DNA of 39,729 nucleotides from Deltaproteobacteria bacterium (GTDB lineage Bacteria; JADJOY01): positions 1 to 39,729 of the forward strand of contig JADJOY010000050.1 in NCBI GenBank assembly GCA_016713535.1, read 5' to 3'. How positions within the stretch are numbered: position 1 is the first letter of the stretch; each line of letters begins with the position of its first letter. Of the stretch, positions 10,065 through 17,812 are shown piece by piece. Position numbers and translations under genes: made by a program. Under the pieces are notes generated by a model that saw only the letters and a program-made list of their open reading frames with translations, was not told the DNA's origin and searched no databases.

Positions 10065-10409
10065 ATGGCTCCGCTGGGCGACGAACACACCACCCGGGTC
10101 ATCCGGCCGGCGCAGCTCGCGTTGCTCTCGACGCCCGCGCTCGAGATCGCGGAGACGATCGTTCGTGCCTCGCGATCGTGCTACGCGCAGACCTGGCGTC
10201 GCGACACCGAGCATCGCGTGTGGCGCGCAACGACCCACGACGGCTCGGATCGGGCGGCGCTGGGGTTCGGCGCCGATGAGTGCGCGAACCTGAGACGGCT
10301 CGCGCACGCCGCGGGCGGGTGGGTCGCGTGGACGACGAACCCGGTCTTCGTCCCGCTCGCGTCGTGGCTCGCGCTCCATCGCACCTGGGCCGAGCTGAAC
10401 CCCGAATGA
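10065..10409 (+). CDS. Small hypothetical protein
   Basis: About 114 residues, soluble and Ala/Arg/Trp-rich. The segment TWRRDTEHRVWRATTHDGSDRAALGFGADECANLRRLA has normal amino-acid balance, which argues for true coding. No domain is recognised. The start is uncertain: ATG at 10065 has no good ribosome site, a GTG two codons upstream (10059) is equally possible, and an ATG at 9987 in the same frame would add 26 residues. A good Shine-Dalgarno (gaggagg) sits at about 10033, between the candidates. Confidence 0.45.
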   Translation: MAPLGDEHTTRVIRPAQLALLSTPALEIAETIVRASRSCYAQTWRRDTEHRVWRATTHDGSDRAALGFGADECANLRRLAHAAGGWVAWTTNPVFVPLASWLALHRTWAELNPE

Positions 10410-10570
10410 GCGAGCGAGCCCGCGCGGGATGGACGTGGCGGAGCAGGCGACCTCCCTCCCGCGACGGGGTCGATTCACGCTGAATTGGCGACTCTCGCGA
10501 GGGCCGCGATGTTGATCCGTGCTTCCCGCGCAAGGATGTGCAGGCCGCCGGAAGCCGCGGCGACGAGCTC

Positions 10571-10852
10571 ATGGGAGGCACGAGCGTGAGCGGCGCCGAT
10601 CTCCACCTCCTGCAGTGGCCGGCGATGGCGGTCACGGTCCTCGCCGCGTGGCTCGTCGGCGCTCAGTCCAAGCGGCGCCGGGCCGCCGGCTTCTGGGTCT
10701 TCCTGGTCAGCAACGTGTTGTGGATCGTGTGGGGATGGCACGACCAGGCGTATGCGCTCATCGTCCTCCAGGTGGCGCTGGCCGCCCTGAACGTCCGCGG
10801 GGTGGCCAAGAACGAGGTGCCCGGACGTGCCGACGCATCGACCGAGCGCTGA
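10571..10852 (+). CDS. Small membrane protein, PnuC/SemiSWEET-like
   Basis: A 93-residue protein with three predicted membrane segments: MAVTVLAAWLVGA (about 19-31), GFWVFLVSNVLWIVWGW (about 40-56) and YALIVLQVALAALNVRGV (about 61-78), with a KRRR positive patch between the first two. The pattern of short helices, the SNVLWIVWGW signature and the LNVRGVxKN end recall small PnuC-like or SemiSWEET-like proteins, which carry nicotinamide riboside or sugars as oligomers. The identification rests on pattern only. The ATG at 10571 has only a modest upstream purine run. It stands alone between two gene-poor stretches. Confidence 0.6.
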   Translation: MGGTSVSGADLHLLQWPAMAVTVLAAWLVGAQSKRRRAAGFWVFLVSNVLWIVWGWHDQAYALIVLQVALAALNVRGVAKNEVPGRADASTER

Positions 10853-11570
10853 CGACGCGGGTCGCGGACGCCCTTGGGGGCCGCCGGGGAAGGGCCACAG
10901 AGCCTCCGCTCGGCCCGGAGCCTCAGCATCGGCTCACCGAGCGGCTGGCCTAGCAGGAAGCGCTCGATCGCAAGACAGCGTTCTCCGGGGCGCTGATGGA
11001 AGCGGTGGCGCGCAACCGTCTTCACGACCCGGCGGTGGGGCGGGGTCGTCGTCAACGCGCGCGACGTCACGCGCCGCCGTGCAGCGGAGGAGGCGCTGGC
11101 GCGGAGCGCGGCGTATCTCCGCGCCGTGATCGAAGCCGACTGCCGTCACGGAGTCCGTCCGCCGTGAGCGGGGCGACTCCACGGCCGCCTCCTCGACGAC
11201 CCCGCGGTACGTCGGGGGTCGACCCTGGCCGGGGGGAATCGCATTTCGTGCTCCTCGGAATGTACGGCTCGGTCGCGAGAGCCCGTTTTTACAAACTGCC
11301 CTCCGTGACGCGCTGAGCGACTCCTCCTCCGCCGGGGGATTTTTCGCGTCTGCTCGCTGGCTTGCACCGCCGCGGACGCACTTGCGACCGTAGGACCGTG
11401 GCTTGCACTGCGCACCAGCCGACGACCGCGCGGTTGCTCGACCAGCGCGCGGCGACCGGTGCACAGGTCGATGGTGGATCGACACCGCGCCGCCGACGTC
11501 CGCATGCGTCGGCGTCCGCGATGCGACCGGAAGGATCCGCTCACACGATGGCCGAATCGGGGCTCACGAC
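10853..11570. other. Gene-poor stretch with a broken sensor-kinase remnant
   Basis: Apart from the PAS remnant at about 10980-11150, I see no gene, RNA or repeat that I can support here. The stretch leads into folE at 11571, whose own upstream ATGs in the same frame (from 11403) give unconvincing N-terminal extensions. Confidence 0.45.
10980..11150 (+). pseudogene. PAS-domain sensor kinase remnant
   Basis: Reading across one extra G near 11040 gives MEAVARNRLHDPAVGG joined to VVVNARDVTRRRAAEEAL, then ARSAAYLRAVIEAD. This is the C-terminal end of a PAS domain (the usual form is LEAVARNLLxDPAVGGxVxNxRDVTERRxAEExL) with the helical linker into the next PAS or kinase domain. Nothing before a TAG at about 10951 or after about 11155 continues the protein, so only about 55 residues of a multi-domain kinase remain. 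Confidence 0.6.
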
Positions 11571-12107
11571 ATGACCTTGACCGACTGGCTCGAGAAAAAC
11601 GTCACGCAGGATCCGCGGGCGCTCGAGTGGTTCGGCCGCGGCGCCCAGCGCGACGACGCGCGCGCGGAGCACTGCGAGGCGCGGATCGTGCGCGCCTACC
11701 GCGAGCTGCTCTCGGGCTACTCCATCGATCCCGCGACGATCCTCAAGACCACGCGCCGGGTCGCCCCGGAGGAGACGCCAGGGGTGGTCACCGTGGTCGG
11801 CATCTCCTTCACCTCGATCTGCGCTCACCACTTCCTGCCGTTCTTCGGCAAGGTGAAGGTTTCGTACCTGCCGGGCGATCGGATCCTGGGGCTCGGCAAG
11901 CTGCCGCGGCTGGTCCAGGCGTACGCGCGGCGCTTCCAGATCCAGGAGGACCTGGTCAAGGAGATCGCCGAGGAGCTCATGCGCTCGGGCGGTGCGCGCG
12001 CCGCGCGCGCGAGCTGCAAGGCCCGGCACCTCTGCATCTGTGCCCGCGGTCCCTCGGACCCGACGTCCTACACGCGCACCGAATACCAAGCCGGTACGTG
12101 GCCGTGA
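11571..12107 (+). CDS. folE: GTP cyclohydrolase I
   Basis: FolE opens and rearranges GTP to 7,8-dihydroneopterin triphosphate, the first step of folate and pterin synthesis. The 178 residues fit a short family member. Zinc ligands are visible as Cys84 and His87 in SICAHHFLPFFGK and Cys155 in ARHLCICARG; the substrate-pocket and tunnelling-fold motifs YLPGDRILGLGKLPRLV and YARRFQIQEDLVKEIA follow in the right order. The C-terminus stops soon after SDPTSYTRTEY, without the longer tail of the E. coli enzyme. I choose the ATG at 11571 because the sequence upstream in this frame is low-complexity. Its TGA overlaps the GTG start of the cytochrome gene by four bases, so the two are probably co-translated. 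Confidence 0.92.
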   Translation: MTLTDWLEKNVTQDPRALEWFGRGAQRDDARAEHCEARIVRAYRELLSGYSIDPATILKTTRRVAPEETPGVVTVVGISFTSICAHHFLPFFGKVKVSYLPGDRILGLGKLPRLVQAYARRFQIQEDLVKEIAEELMRSGGARAARASCKARHLCICARGPSDPTSYTRTEYQAGTWP

Positions 12108-12937
12108 AGCGGCGTCGGGCGAGCGCCCTCGCGATCGCCGTGGTGCTGGTGGCGGGGGCGGCGCGAGGCGCCGACGAGCTCGACTTCCGCGGCGCGCCCA
12201 AGACGGGCTGGTCGCGCGCCGAGCTGGCCAAGCTCGTCCCCGCGCAGCAGGTCCGGGTGTGGGACCCGTACGAGCTGCGGGAGATCGAGCTCGAAGCGTT
12301 CCCGATGAACGCCGTGCTGGACGCGACCTTCGGCGCGCGCTGGCGGGAGCGCGACGAGATCCTCATGACGTGCAAGGACGGGTTCCAGCCGTCGGTGCCG
12401 GTCCAGCGCTTCCTGAAGCACCGCGCGTGGCTGGCGTTTCGCCGCATCGACCAGCGCGACTTCGAGCTCCTCGAGCACGACGTCACGCCGCCGGTGCGCG
12501 TGGAGCTGGCGCCCTACTATCTGGTGTGGGCGAACCTCGACGATCCGCAGGTGCGCGCCGAGGGCGACCTCGGCTGGCCGTACCAGCTCGTCGCGGTCGA
12601 GCCCGTCGACTTCCAGGCGCACTTTCCCAAGCTCGCGCCTCCCGCGGGCGCGGGCGAGCCGGTGCGCCAGGGCTTCCTCGCCTTCCGCAGCTACTGCCTG
12701 CCGTGCCACACCGTGAACGGCGAAGGCGGGCGCGTCGGACCCGAGCTCAACTATCCGATGAACGTCACCGAGTACTGGCACGCGCCGGCGCTGCGGCGCT
12801 GGATCCTCGACCCCCGGTCGGTGCGCAGCCGCGCCGCCATGCCGTCGATCGCTCCCGGTCTCGCCGATCGCGAGGGGATGGTGGACACGGTCATCACCTA
12901 TCTCGAGGCCATGGCCACCAAGAAGGTCGCGCCATGA
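12104..12937 (+). CDS. Exported c-type cytochrome with N-terminal unknown domain
   Basis: A 277-residue exported protein. The GTG at 12104 overlaps the folE stop. A signal peptide (MKRRR, then a hydrophobic run to about residue 22) is followed by an unknown domain of about 160 residues with LMTCKDGFQPSVPVQRFL and a Tyr/Trp-rich stretch APYYLVWANLDDPQ, recalling sulfite-oxidase-fold accessory domains. Residues about 190-270 form a monohaem cytochrome c: CLPCH at 198-202, and MPSIAP with Met246 as likely distal ligand. It should act in the periplasm as an electron carrier or as the haem subunit of a redox enzyme. Its stop overlaps the next gene (ATGA), giving a three-gene unit. The partner enzyme is not identifiable. 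Confidence 0.82.
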   Translation: MKRRRASALAIAVVLVAGAARGADELDFRGAPKTGWSRAELAKLVPAQQVRVWDPYELREIELEAFPMNAVLDATFGARWRERDEILMTCKDGFQPSVPVQRFLKHRAWLAFRRIDQRDFELLEHDVTPPVRVELAPYYLVWANLDDPQVRAEGDLGWPYQLVAVEPVDFQAHFPKLAPPAGAGEPVRQGFLAFRSYCLPCHTVNGEGGRVGPELNYPMNVTEYWHAPALRRWILDPRSVRSRAAMPSIAPGLADREGMVDTVITYLEAMATKKVAP

Positions 12938-13716
12938 GCGCGGTCGGTCCGTTCGAGTCGTTCTACGGGAGTGCCGCGCAGCAGCCGGCGTCGCTGTGGG
13001 TCGCGGCGCTGGTCGGCTGGGCCGGCGTCCTGGTCCTCGAAGACCGGCCGCGCTCGGTGCGCCGGTTCGCCTCGGCGTGCGCCGCGCTCGCCATCCTCGA
13101 CGCCTGGCTCACCGCCAATCACGTGCTCGGGATCGGAGCGCTGCCGGGTGTCCTCGCGACGGCGGCGCCGCTCTGCTTCGTGCTCGCGGGCGATCTGCGG
13201 GTGTTCCTCTTCCTCGACGTGGTGAACGTCTCCGAGCCGCGCACGCTCGAGCTCAGGCGCGCACGCTGGGGGCGGGTGCTCGCGCTCACGGTGCTGGTGC
13301 CGGTGATCGCGTTCGGCGTCGTGAAGCCCCTCGCGGACTCGCTCGCCGCGCCCGACGCGGCGGGAAGGATCCTCTTCCTCGGCTACGAGCTGCTCTTCCT
13401 GGCGCTGATCCTGGTCCTCCGCCAGCGGGTCCTTCCTCGGCAGCTCGCCGATCGAGGCGCCGTGCGAGGGTGGGCGCGAAGTGTCGCGAGCTTCGTCGCG
13501 GTCTACTACGGCCTGTGGGCGCTCGCCGACCTGTGGATCCTGTTGGCGCCGCCGCCGGCCCGCGACCTGGGCTTCGGCCTGCGCGTGCTTCCCAACCTCC
13601 TCTATTACGGCGGGCTCGGCCCGTGGATCGCCTGGCGCTCGGCGATCCGCAAGGCTCGAGTGGACGACCCGGGAATCGGCGTGGCGCACCCGGATCCACA
13701 GCTTCAGCGACCGTAG
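12934..13716 (+). CDS. Polytopic membrane protein of unknown function
   Basis: A 260-residue inner-membrane protein with about seven hydrophobic segments, e.g. SLWVAALVGWAGVLVL, LPGVLATAAPLCFVLAGDL, VLALTVLVPVIAFGVV, ILFLGYELLFLALILVL and SFVAVYYGLWALADLWILL. The ATG overlaps the cytochrome stop by four bases, so it is translationally coupled and may anchor or assemble the cytochrome. No family motif is recognised; there are few conserved-looking charged residues inside helices and no haem-binding His pair that I can place. The TAG stop lies inside the left arm of a 24-bp palindrome (13713-13771). Confidence 0.75.
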   Translation: MSAVGPFESFYGSAAQQPASLWVAALVGWAGVLVLEDRPRSVRRFASACAALAILDAWLTANHVLGIGALPGVLATAAPLCFVLAGDLRVFLFLDVVNVSEPRTLELRRARWGRVLALTVLVPVIAFGVVKPLADSLAAPDAAGRILFLGYELLFLALILVLRQRVLPRQLADRGAVRGWARSVASFVAVYYGLWALADLWILLAPPPARDLGFGLRVLPNLLYYGGLGPWIAWRSAIRKARVDDPGIGVAHPDPQLQRP

Positions 13717-13771
13717 CGCGGGGGCTCGTCCCCCGCACCAGCCGGCGGCGGGGGACGAGCCCCCGCGCTAC
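13713..13771. repeat. 24-bp perfect inverted repeat of the dispersed family; likely terminator
   Basis: The left arm 13713-13736 (GTAGCGCGGGGGCTCGTCCC continuing to CCGC) is the exact reverse complement of 13748-13771, with an 11-nt loop. Each arm is itself nearly palindromic (GCGGGGG-CTCGT-CCCCCGC). The arms match the GTAGCGCGGGGGGCTCCGTC block in the 30.3-kb array. The stop codon of the preceding gene is bases 2-4 of the left arm. Confidence 0.85.
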
Positions 13772-13957
13772 GAATCCGGGCCGAGTTGCGAGCACGACCG
13801 ATGCCGTCGCTCCACCTCGGGCGCGCCGACGTGGAAGCTGGTCCGCGCGATCGAGCGCTGCGCAGGCTTACGTCGTGACGTCCGTTTCCGTGGCTCGTCG
13901 TGCCTGGATCGCGCCGGGTGACGGTCGAGCGCCGGGTCGGGCAGACTCGGATCGACG

Positions 13958-14713
13958 ATGGCCACCAAGATCGGCGAGGTGGAGGCGATCTTCCGGTATC
14001 CCGTGAAGTCGATGGCCGGCGTGCGGCTGGCGGTGGCGGAGCTGGGCTGGCACGGAGTCGAGGGCGACAGGCGTCTCGGGCTGCGGCGGTGCCAGGACCG
14101 CGGCGGGTTCCCGTGGCTCACGGCGGGGAGGTTGCCGGAGCTCGTGCGCTTCACTCCGCACGGCGGCGGAGACGGCGCCGCCGGCGAGCTGCCCACCCTC
14201 GTGCGCACGCCCGAGGGCCAGGACCTGCCGATCTTCGGCGAGGCGCTCGCGACGGACATCGGCCGCCGCGCCGGGACGTCCGTGGAGATGATGCAGTGGA
14301 AGCACGGCATCTTCGACGACGCGTGCGTATCGGTGATCGCGTCGGCGACGGTGGACGAGGTCGGCCGCCTCGCAGGGCAGGGCGCCGACGTGCGGCGGTT
14401 TCGCCCCAACGTCGTGGTGCGGCTGTCGCGCGCCTCGCCGTTCCAGGAGGACGAGTGGGTGGGCCGCGCGCTCTCGTTCGGCGAGGGTGACGACGCCCCC
14501 ACGATCGCGGTGACCATGCGTGACCTGCGCTGCGCGATGGTGAACATCGATCCCGACACCGCGCGCTCGGCACCCGAGGTCATGAAGGCGATCGTCGGCG
14601 CCAACCAGAACTTCGCCGGCGTCTACGGCACGGTGACGCGCACCGGCCGCCTCGCCGTCGGACAGCCCATCCTCCTCGGCCCCGCGCAGCCCTCCGAGCG
14701 CGAGCTCGCCTGA
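13958..14713 (+). CDS. MOSC-domain protein (MOSC_N + MOSC)
   Basis: A 251-residue soluble protein. Residues 1 to about 100 are the MOSC N-terminal beta-barrel (IGEVEAIFRYPVKSMAGVRL, GVEGDRRLGL, FPWLTAGRLPELVRF). Residues about 110-245 are the MOSC domain, with RRFRPNVVVRLS and MRDLRCAMVNIDPDT; the Cys in LRCAMVNIDP corresponds to the conserved cysteine thought to bind the molybdenum cofactor in mARC/YcbX-type proteins. There is no ferredoxin domain, so an electron donor would be separate. Such proteins reduce N-hydroxylated compounds or handle sulfur on the cofactor. The ATG at 13958 lacks a strong Shine-Dalgarno. It stands alone between the palindrome and the permease gene. Confidence 0.87.
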   Translation: MATKIGEVEAIFRYPVKSMAGVRLAVAELGWHGVEGDRRLGLRRCQDRGGFPWLTAGRLPELVRFTPHGGGDGAAGELPTLVRTPEGQDLPIFGEALATDIGRRAGTSVEMMQWKHGIFDDACVSVIASATVDEVGRLAGQGADVRRFRPNVVVRLSRASPFQEDEWVGRALSFGEGDDAPTIAVTMRDLRCAMVNIDPDTARSAPEVMKAIVGANQNFAGVYGTVTRTGRLAVGQPILLGPAQPSERELA

Positions 14714-14927
14714 TCGCGGGAGGCGAGCCCGGGCCTCGACCCGGTCGGACCCGACTAGGCGCGCGCTCGACGCATTCGGGCTCGGTCGTGTGGCCGAGAG
14801 AGCGCCGGGTGCGGCGAGCGGGCTGCCGCTGAACCCAGAGCCAACTCGCTGATTCGACAGCCCGCGAGCCGCGAGCCGTGAGCGCGGGGCGCCCGCCGTT
14901 CGCCGCGCGCGGCGCGATCCTCGTGGC

Positions 14928-14956
14928 TTCGAGGCGCCGAGGTCCGCTCGTATATT
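14928..14956 (+). promoter_or_regulatory. Candidate promoter of the permease gene
   Basis: TATATT (14951-14956) stands out in very GC-rich sequence, with TTCGAG 17 bases upstream as a weak -35 element. It lies about 45 bases before the GTG start at 14999. A very similar GCTCGTATA core also precedes the radical SAM gene (near 21250). Confidence 0.35.
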
Positions 14957-14998
14957 GCGCGCGCCGTCGCGGGGTGGGGGACGGCGTCCGGTGCCATC

Positions 14999-17004
14999 GT
15001 GCTCGCCGACGTGTCGATGCGCTTCGCCGCGGGGCTGTGGACGCTCTTCGTCGAGTCGTCGCTCTACATCCTGGTGGGCTTCGCGATCGCGGGGCTGCTG
15101 CACGTGTGGGTGCCGGAGACCTTCATCCGCCGCATCCTCGGCCACGGGCGGATCGGCTCGATCTTCACGGCGGCGCTCCTCGGCATCCCGCTGCCGCTGT
15201 GCTCGTGCTCGGTGCTGCCCACGGCGATCGCGATGCGGCGCATGGGCGCGAGCCGCGGCGCCACGGTCTCGTACCTGATCTCCGAGCCCGAGACCGGTCC
15301 CGACTCGATCGCGATCACCTACGGGCTGATGGGGCCGCTGATCGCGGTCTACCGGCCCGCGGCGGCGCTCCTCGCGGCGATGGTCGCGGGGCTCCTGGTC
15401 GAGTGGCGGGGTGGGCCGGAGGTCGGCGACGAGCGCGCGCCAGCCGCCGGCTGCGGTCACGACCTCGATCACGGGCACGATCACGATCACGGCGCCGGTC
15501 ACGCGCACGATCCCGGCGCTGACGCCCATCCCGGCCACACCGACGACCCCGCTCCCGAGCCCACCGCCGCCGCCGACCGCCCGCGCCTCCGCGACGTGCG
15601 CGGCTGGATCGGCGGCGCGCTCCGCTACGGCTTCGTCGATCTCCTCGACGACCTCTCCCACTGGCTGCTGCTCGGGCTGGCGATCGGCGCGGCGGTGACG
15701 GCGTTCGTGCCCGCGTCCGCGATCGGCGGCTATCTCGGCAGCGGGTTCCTGCCGCTGGTGCTGATGGCCCTCATCGGCGTGCCGATCTACATCTGCGCCG
15801 CGGCCTCGACACCGATCGCCGCCGCGCTGATGCTGAAGGGGCTCTCGCCCGGCGCGGCGCTGGTGCTGCTGCTCACCGGGCCCGCCACCAACCTGGGCTC
15901 GATGGCGGTGCTGGTGCGTCACCTCGGCCGGCGCGTGGTGGGCATCTACCTGGCCGTGGTGGTGGTCGTGAGCATCGTGATGGGGGCCTTGCTCGACGCG
16001 CTGTACGCGCTGCTCGGCACGCGCCCCGAGGTCCGCCTCGGCGGCGAGCCCGGCTGGCTGCCGGGGTGGGTGTGGACGGGTGCCGCGCTGCTGCTCGCGG
16101 CGCTGCTCGCGCGGAGCATGCTGCGCGCCCCCATCCCGGGCGAGTTCTCGAGCGTGGCGCGCGTCGTCGAGCGCCTGAGCGGCGTGCGTGTGACGCGAAG
16201 GCGGGTCGCGTGGCTCGGGACGGCGGCCGCGCTGGCGGCGTGGCTCTCGACCGGCATCGCGGTGGTGAAGCCGGGCGAGCGCGGCGTGCGCCTCACCTTG
16301 GGCCGTGTCAGCCACGAGCTCGCGCCCCGGGCTCCATCTCGCTTGGCCGGCGCCGCTCACGCGGACGGTGGTGACGCCGGTGGCGGCGTCGCGGGTGGTC
16401 GAGCTCTCGGCGTCGGCGGCGGGCGCCCCGGCCGCGGCGCCGCGGAGCGCCGCCGCGGCGGAGCGCCAGTTCCTCACCGGGGACCGCGACCTGGTGGAGG
16501 TCGACGCGCGCGTCGAGTACCGCGCCGGCGACCCCGCGGCGCGTCTCCAGGGAGCAGCTCGCGCGGCTCGGCGCGGGGGTCACGATCGACCGTGTGGCGC
16601 TCCACCAGGTGCGCGCGCCGGTGCTCGTCGTCGACGCGTTCCGTGACGTCGCCTCCGCGCGCGAGGATGCCGCCACGGCCGTCGAGCTGGCGCGCGGCGA
16701 GCGCGACGCGGCGCTCTCGCGCGCCCGCGGCGAGGCGGCCGCGATGGCCTTCGCGAGCGAGGCGGCGCGCGCCGCCGACGTGGCGCGCGCGGCGGCAGAG
16801 GCGCATGCCTTCGCGCTCCAGGCCGCGGCGCTCGGCGACTGGCGCGCCCTCGCCGAGCGCCGGCTGTGGCTCGAGACGGCGGAAGCCGTGCTCGCCGGCA
16901 AGACCAAGATCGTGCGGGGAGACGGCGCGGGAGCACGCGGCCTGGACCTGTGGCGGGGCGACGCCGCGGCGGCGCCGCCGCCGTTCGGCCGCGGCGGACG
17001 TTGA
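14999..17004 (+). CDS. COG0701 permease with His-rich loop, fused to an SPFH/HflK-like domain (two frameshifts)
   Basis: Residues 1 to about 375 form a two-repeat COG0701 (DUF318/ArsP-like, SO_0444-type) permease with about eight to ten helices. Each half has its signature: GIPLPLCSCSVLPTAIAM with vicinal cysteines, and GVPIYICAAASTPIAAALML. Between them (about residues 157-182) is a loop with about nine His (GHDLDHGHDHDHGAGHAHD), fitting metal efflux. Without a stop the frame enters another helix (VAWLGTAAALAAWLSTGIAVV) and an SPFH N-terminus (KPGERGVRLTLGRV). An extra C near 16330 shifts the frame; it resumes as PGLHLAWPAPLTRTVVTPV and DLVEVDARVEYRAGDPAA. A second break near 16550 leads to LARLGAGVTIDRVALHQVRA, AFRDVASAREDA and a long Ala-rich coiled coil. 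Start GTG 14999 or ATG 15017. SPFH proteins form membrane rings; the link to a permease is unusual. Confidence 0.8.
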
Positions 17005-17413
17005 GCGCGCGCACCGGGCGCGTCGTCCGGGCCGAAGTGCCGGCTCCGAGGGCTCTGCATGCGCTCTTTCACGGAAAACCGCGCCTCGGACGACCGCCGT
17101 GAAGGCAAGGTGTGACAGGACTCGATCGCGGTTCGTGAGCGAACTGGATCGCGAGTGCTGGTGTTTCGGGTAGCACTCGTCACCACTGGCGGGGTGCGCC
17201 CGGCGGGGTGCGCGTCCACGCTCCAGCGCGCCGCACGGCGTGGGGAGGAGGCCTCGGGCAACCCGGATCCGGGCACGCGCGCGGCGGCCGGACACCCGGT
17301 CGAGCCCGCCGCGTGGCGTGTGAGCCAGCGCCGACCGCGCTTCGGGGCGGATCGTCGAGTATGTTTCAGACCGGCTCGGCATCTCGCCGACCGGAAAGGG
17401 CGAGGCGCAACGC
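17005..17413. other. Intergenic stretch without recognised genes
   Basis: No gene is supported. A perfect 8-bp hairpin CGAGTGCT (17152-17159) / AGCACTCG (17172-17179) could end the upstream transcript. The direct repeat CGGGGTGCGC near 17189 and 17203 is short. Confidence 0.45.
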
Positions 17414-17623
17414 TTGCGAAATCCCGGAGCCGCGAAGCGGCAGAAAGAGCTGGCTCGCCAGCAGAAGCGACAGGACAAGCTCGTGGAGCGAGCGCGGCGG
17501 AACGCCGAGAAGAAGCTCCGTCCGGCGGGAGCCGGCGCACCGATCGAGGAGGTCGACCCGGACCTCGACGCCGACAACGCCGAGGGCGAGGGCGAGTCGG
17601 GCGAAGGCACCGAGGCCGAGTAG
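17414..17623 (+). CDS. Small charged protein, basic N-terminus and acidic tail
   Basis: A 69-residue protein read from TTG at 17414, behind a ggaaagggcgagg stretch. The N-terminal half is strongly basic and helical (AAKRQKELARQQKRQDKLVERARR), and the C-terminal half is acidic (EEVDPDLDADNAEGEGESGE). Small proteins of the RNPGxAKRQKExAR type occur in related high-GC lineages, without known function; nucleic-acid or ribosome contact is a guess from charge alone. Lys is coded by aag in an otherwise GC-extreme setting, which supports true coding. It is convergent with the SGNH hydrolase gene, a hairpin lying between them. Confidence 0.65.
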   Translation: MRNPGAAKRQKELARQQKRQDKLVERARRNAEKKLRPAGAGAPIEEVDPDLDADNAEGEGESGEGTEAE

Positions 17624-17733
17624 GCCGGATGCTTCACGAGCGGTGGCGCACGATGCGCGACGGATTCACCCGTCGCCACGGCGACCGCTCGTCGTCCGTC
17701 CCGCGGTGATGCACGACGCGCCAGGAAGCGCGC

Positions 17734-17763
17734 GCCCTCCAGCCACTCGATCCGCTGGAGGGC
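17734..17763. terminator. Bidirectional hairpin between convergent genes
   Basis: GCCCTCCAGC (17734-17743) pairs exactly with GCTGGAGGGC (17754-17763) around a 10-nt loop. It sits between the + strand small charged protein gene and the - strand SGNH hydrolase gene, where a shared terminator is expected. Confidence 0.55.
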
Positions 17764-17812
17764 CGCCGCTTCGTCGGCGGACGGAATCCCGGCGCCGAGG
17801 CGCGTGCGGCCC

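Noticed and set aside
11571-12107. QueF-type reductase instead of FolE
   Set aside because: The CxHH and HLCxxARG zinc-ligand motifs and the ILGLxKLPRLV and RRFQIQE signatures are those of GTP cyclohydrolase I.
13868-16477. 869-codon open frame on the - strand
   Set aside because: Antisense to the MOSC and permease genes, both with clear families; composition is that of a mirror frame.
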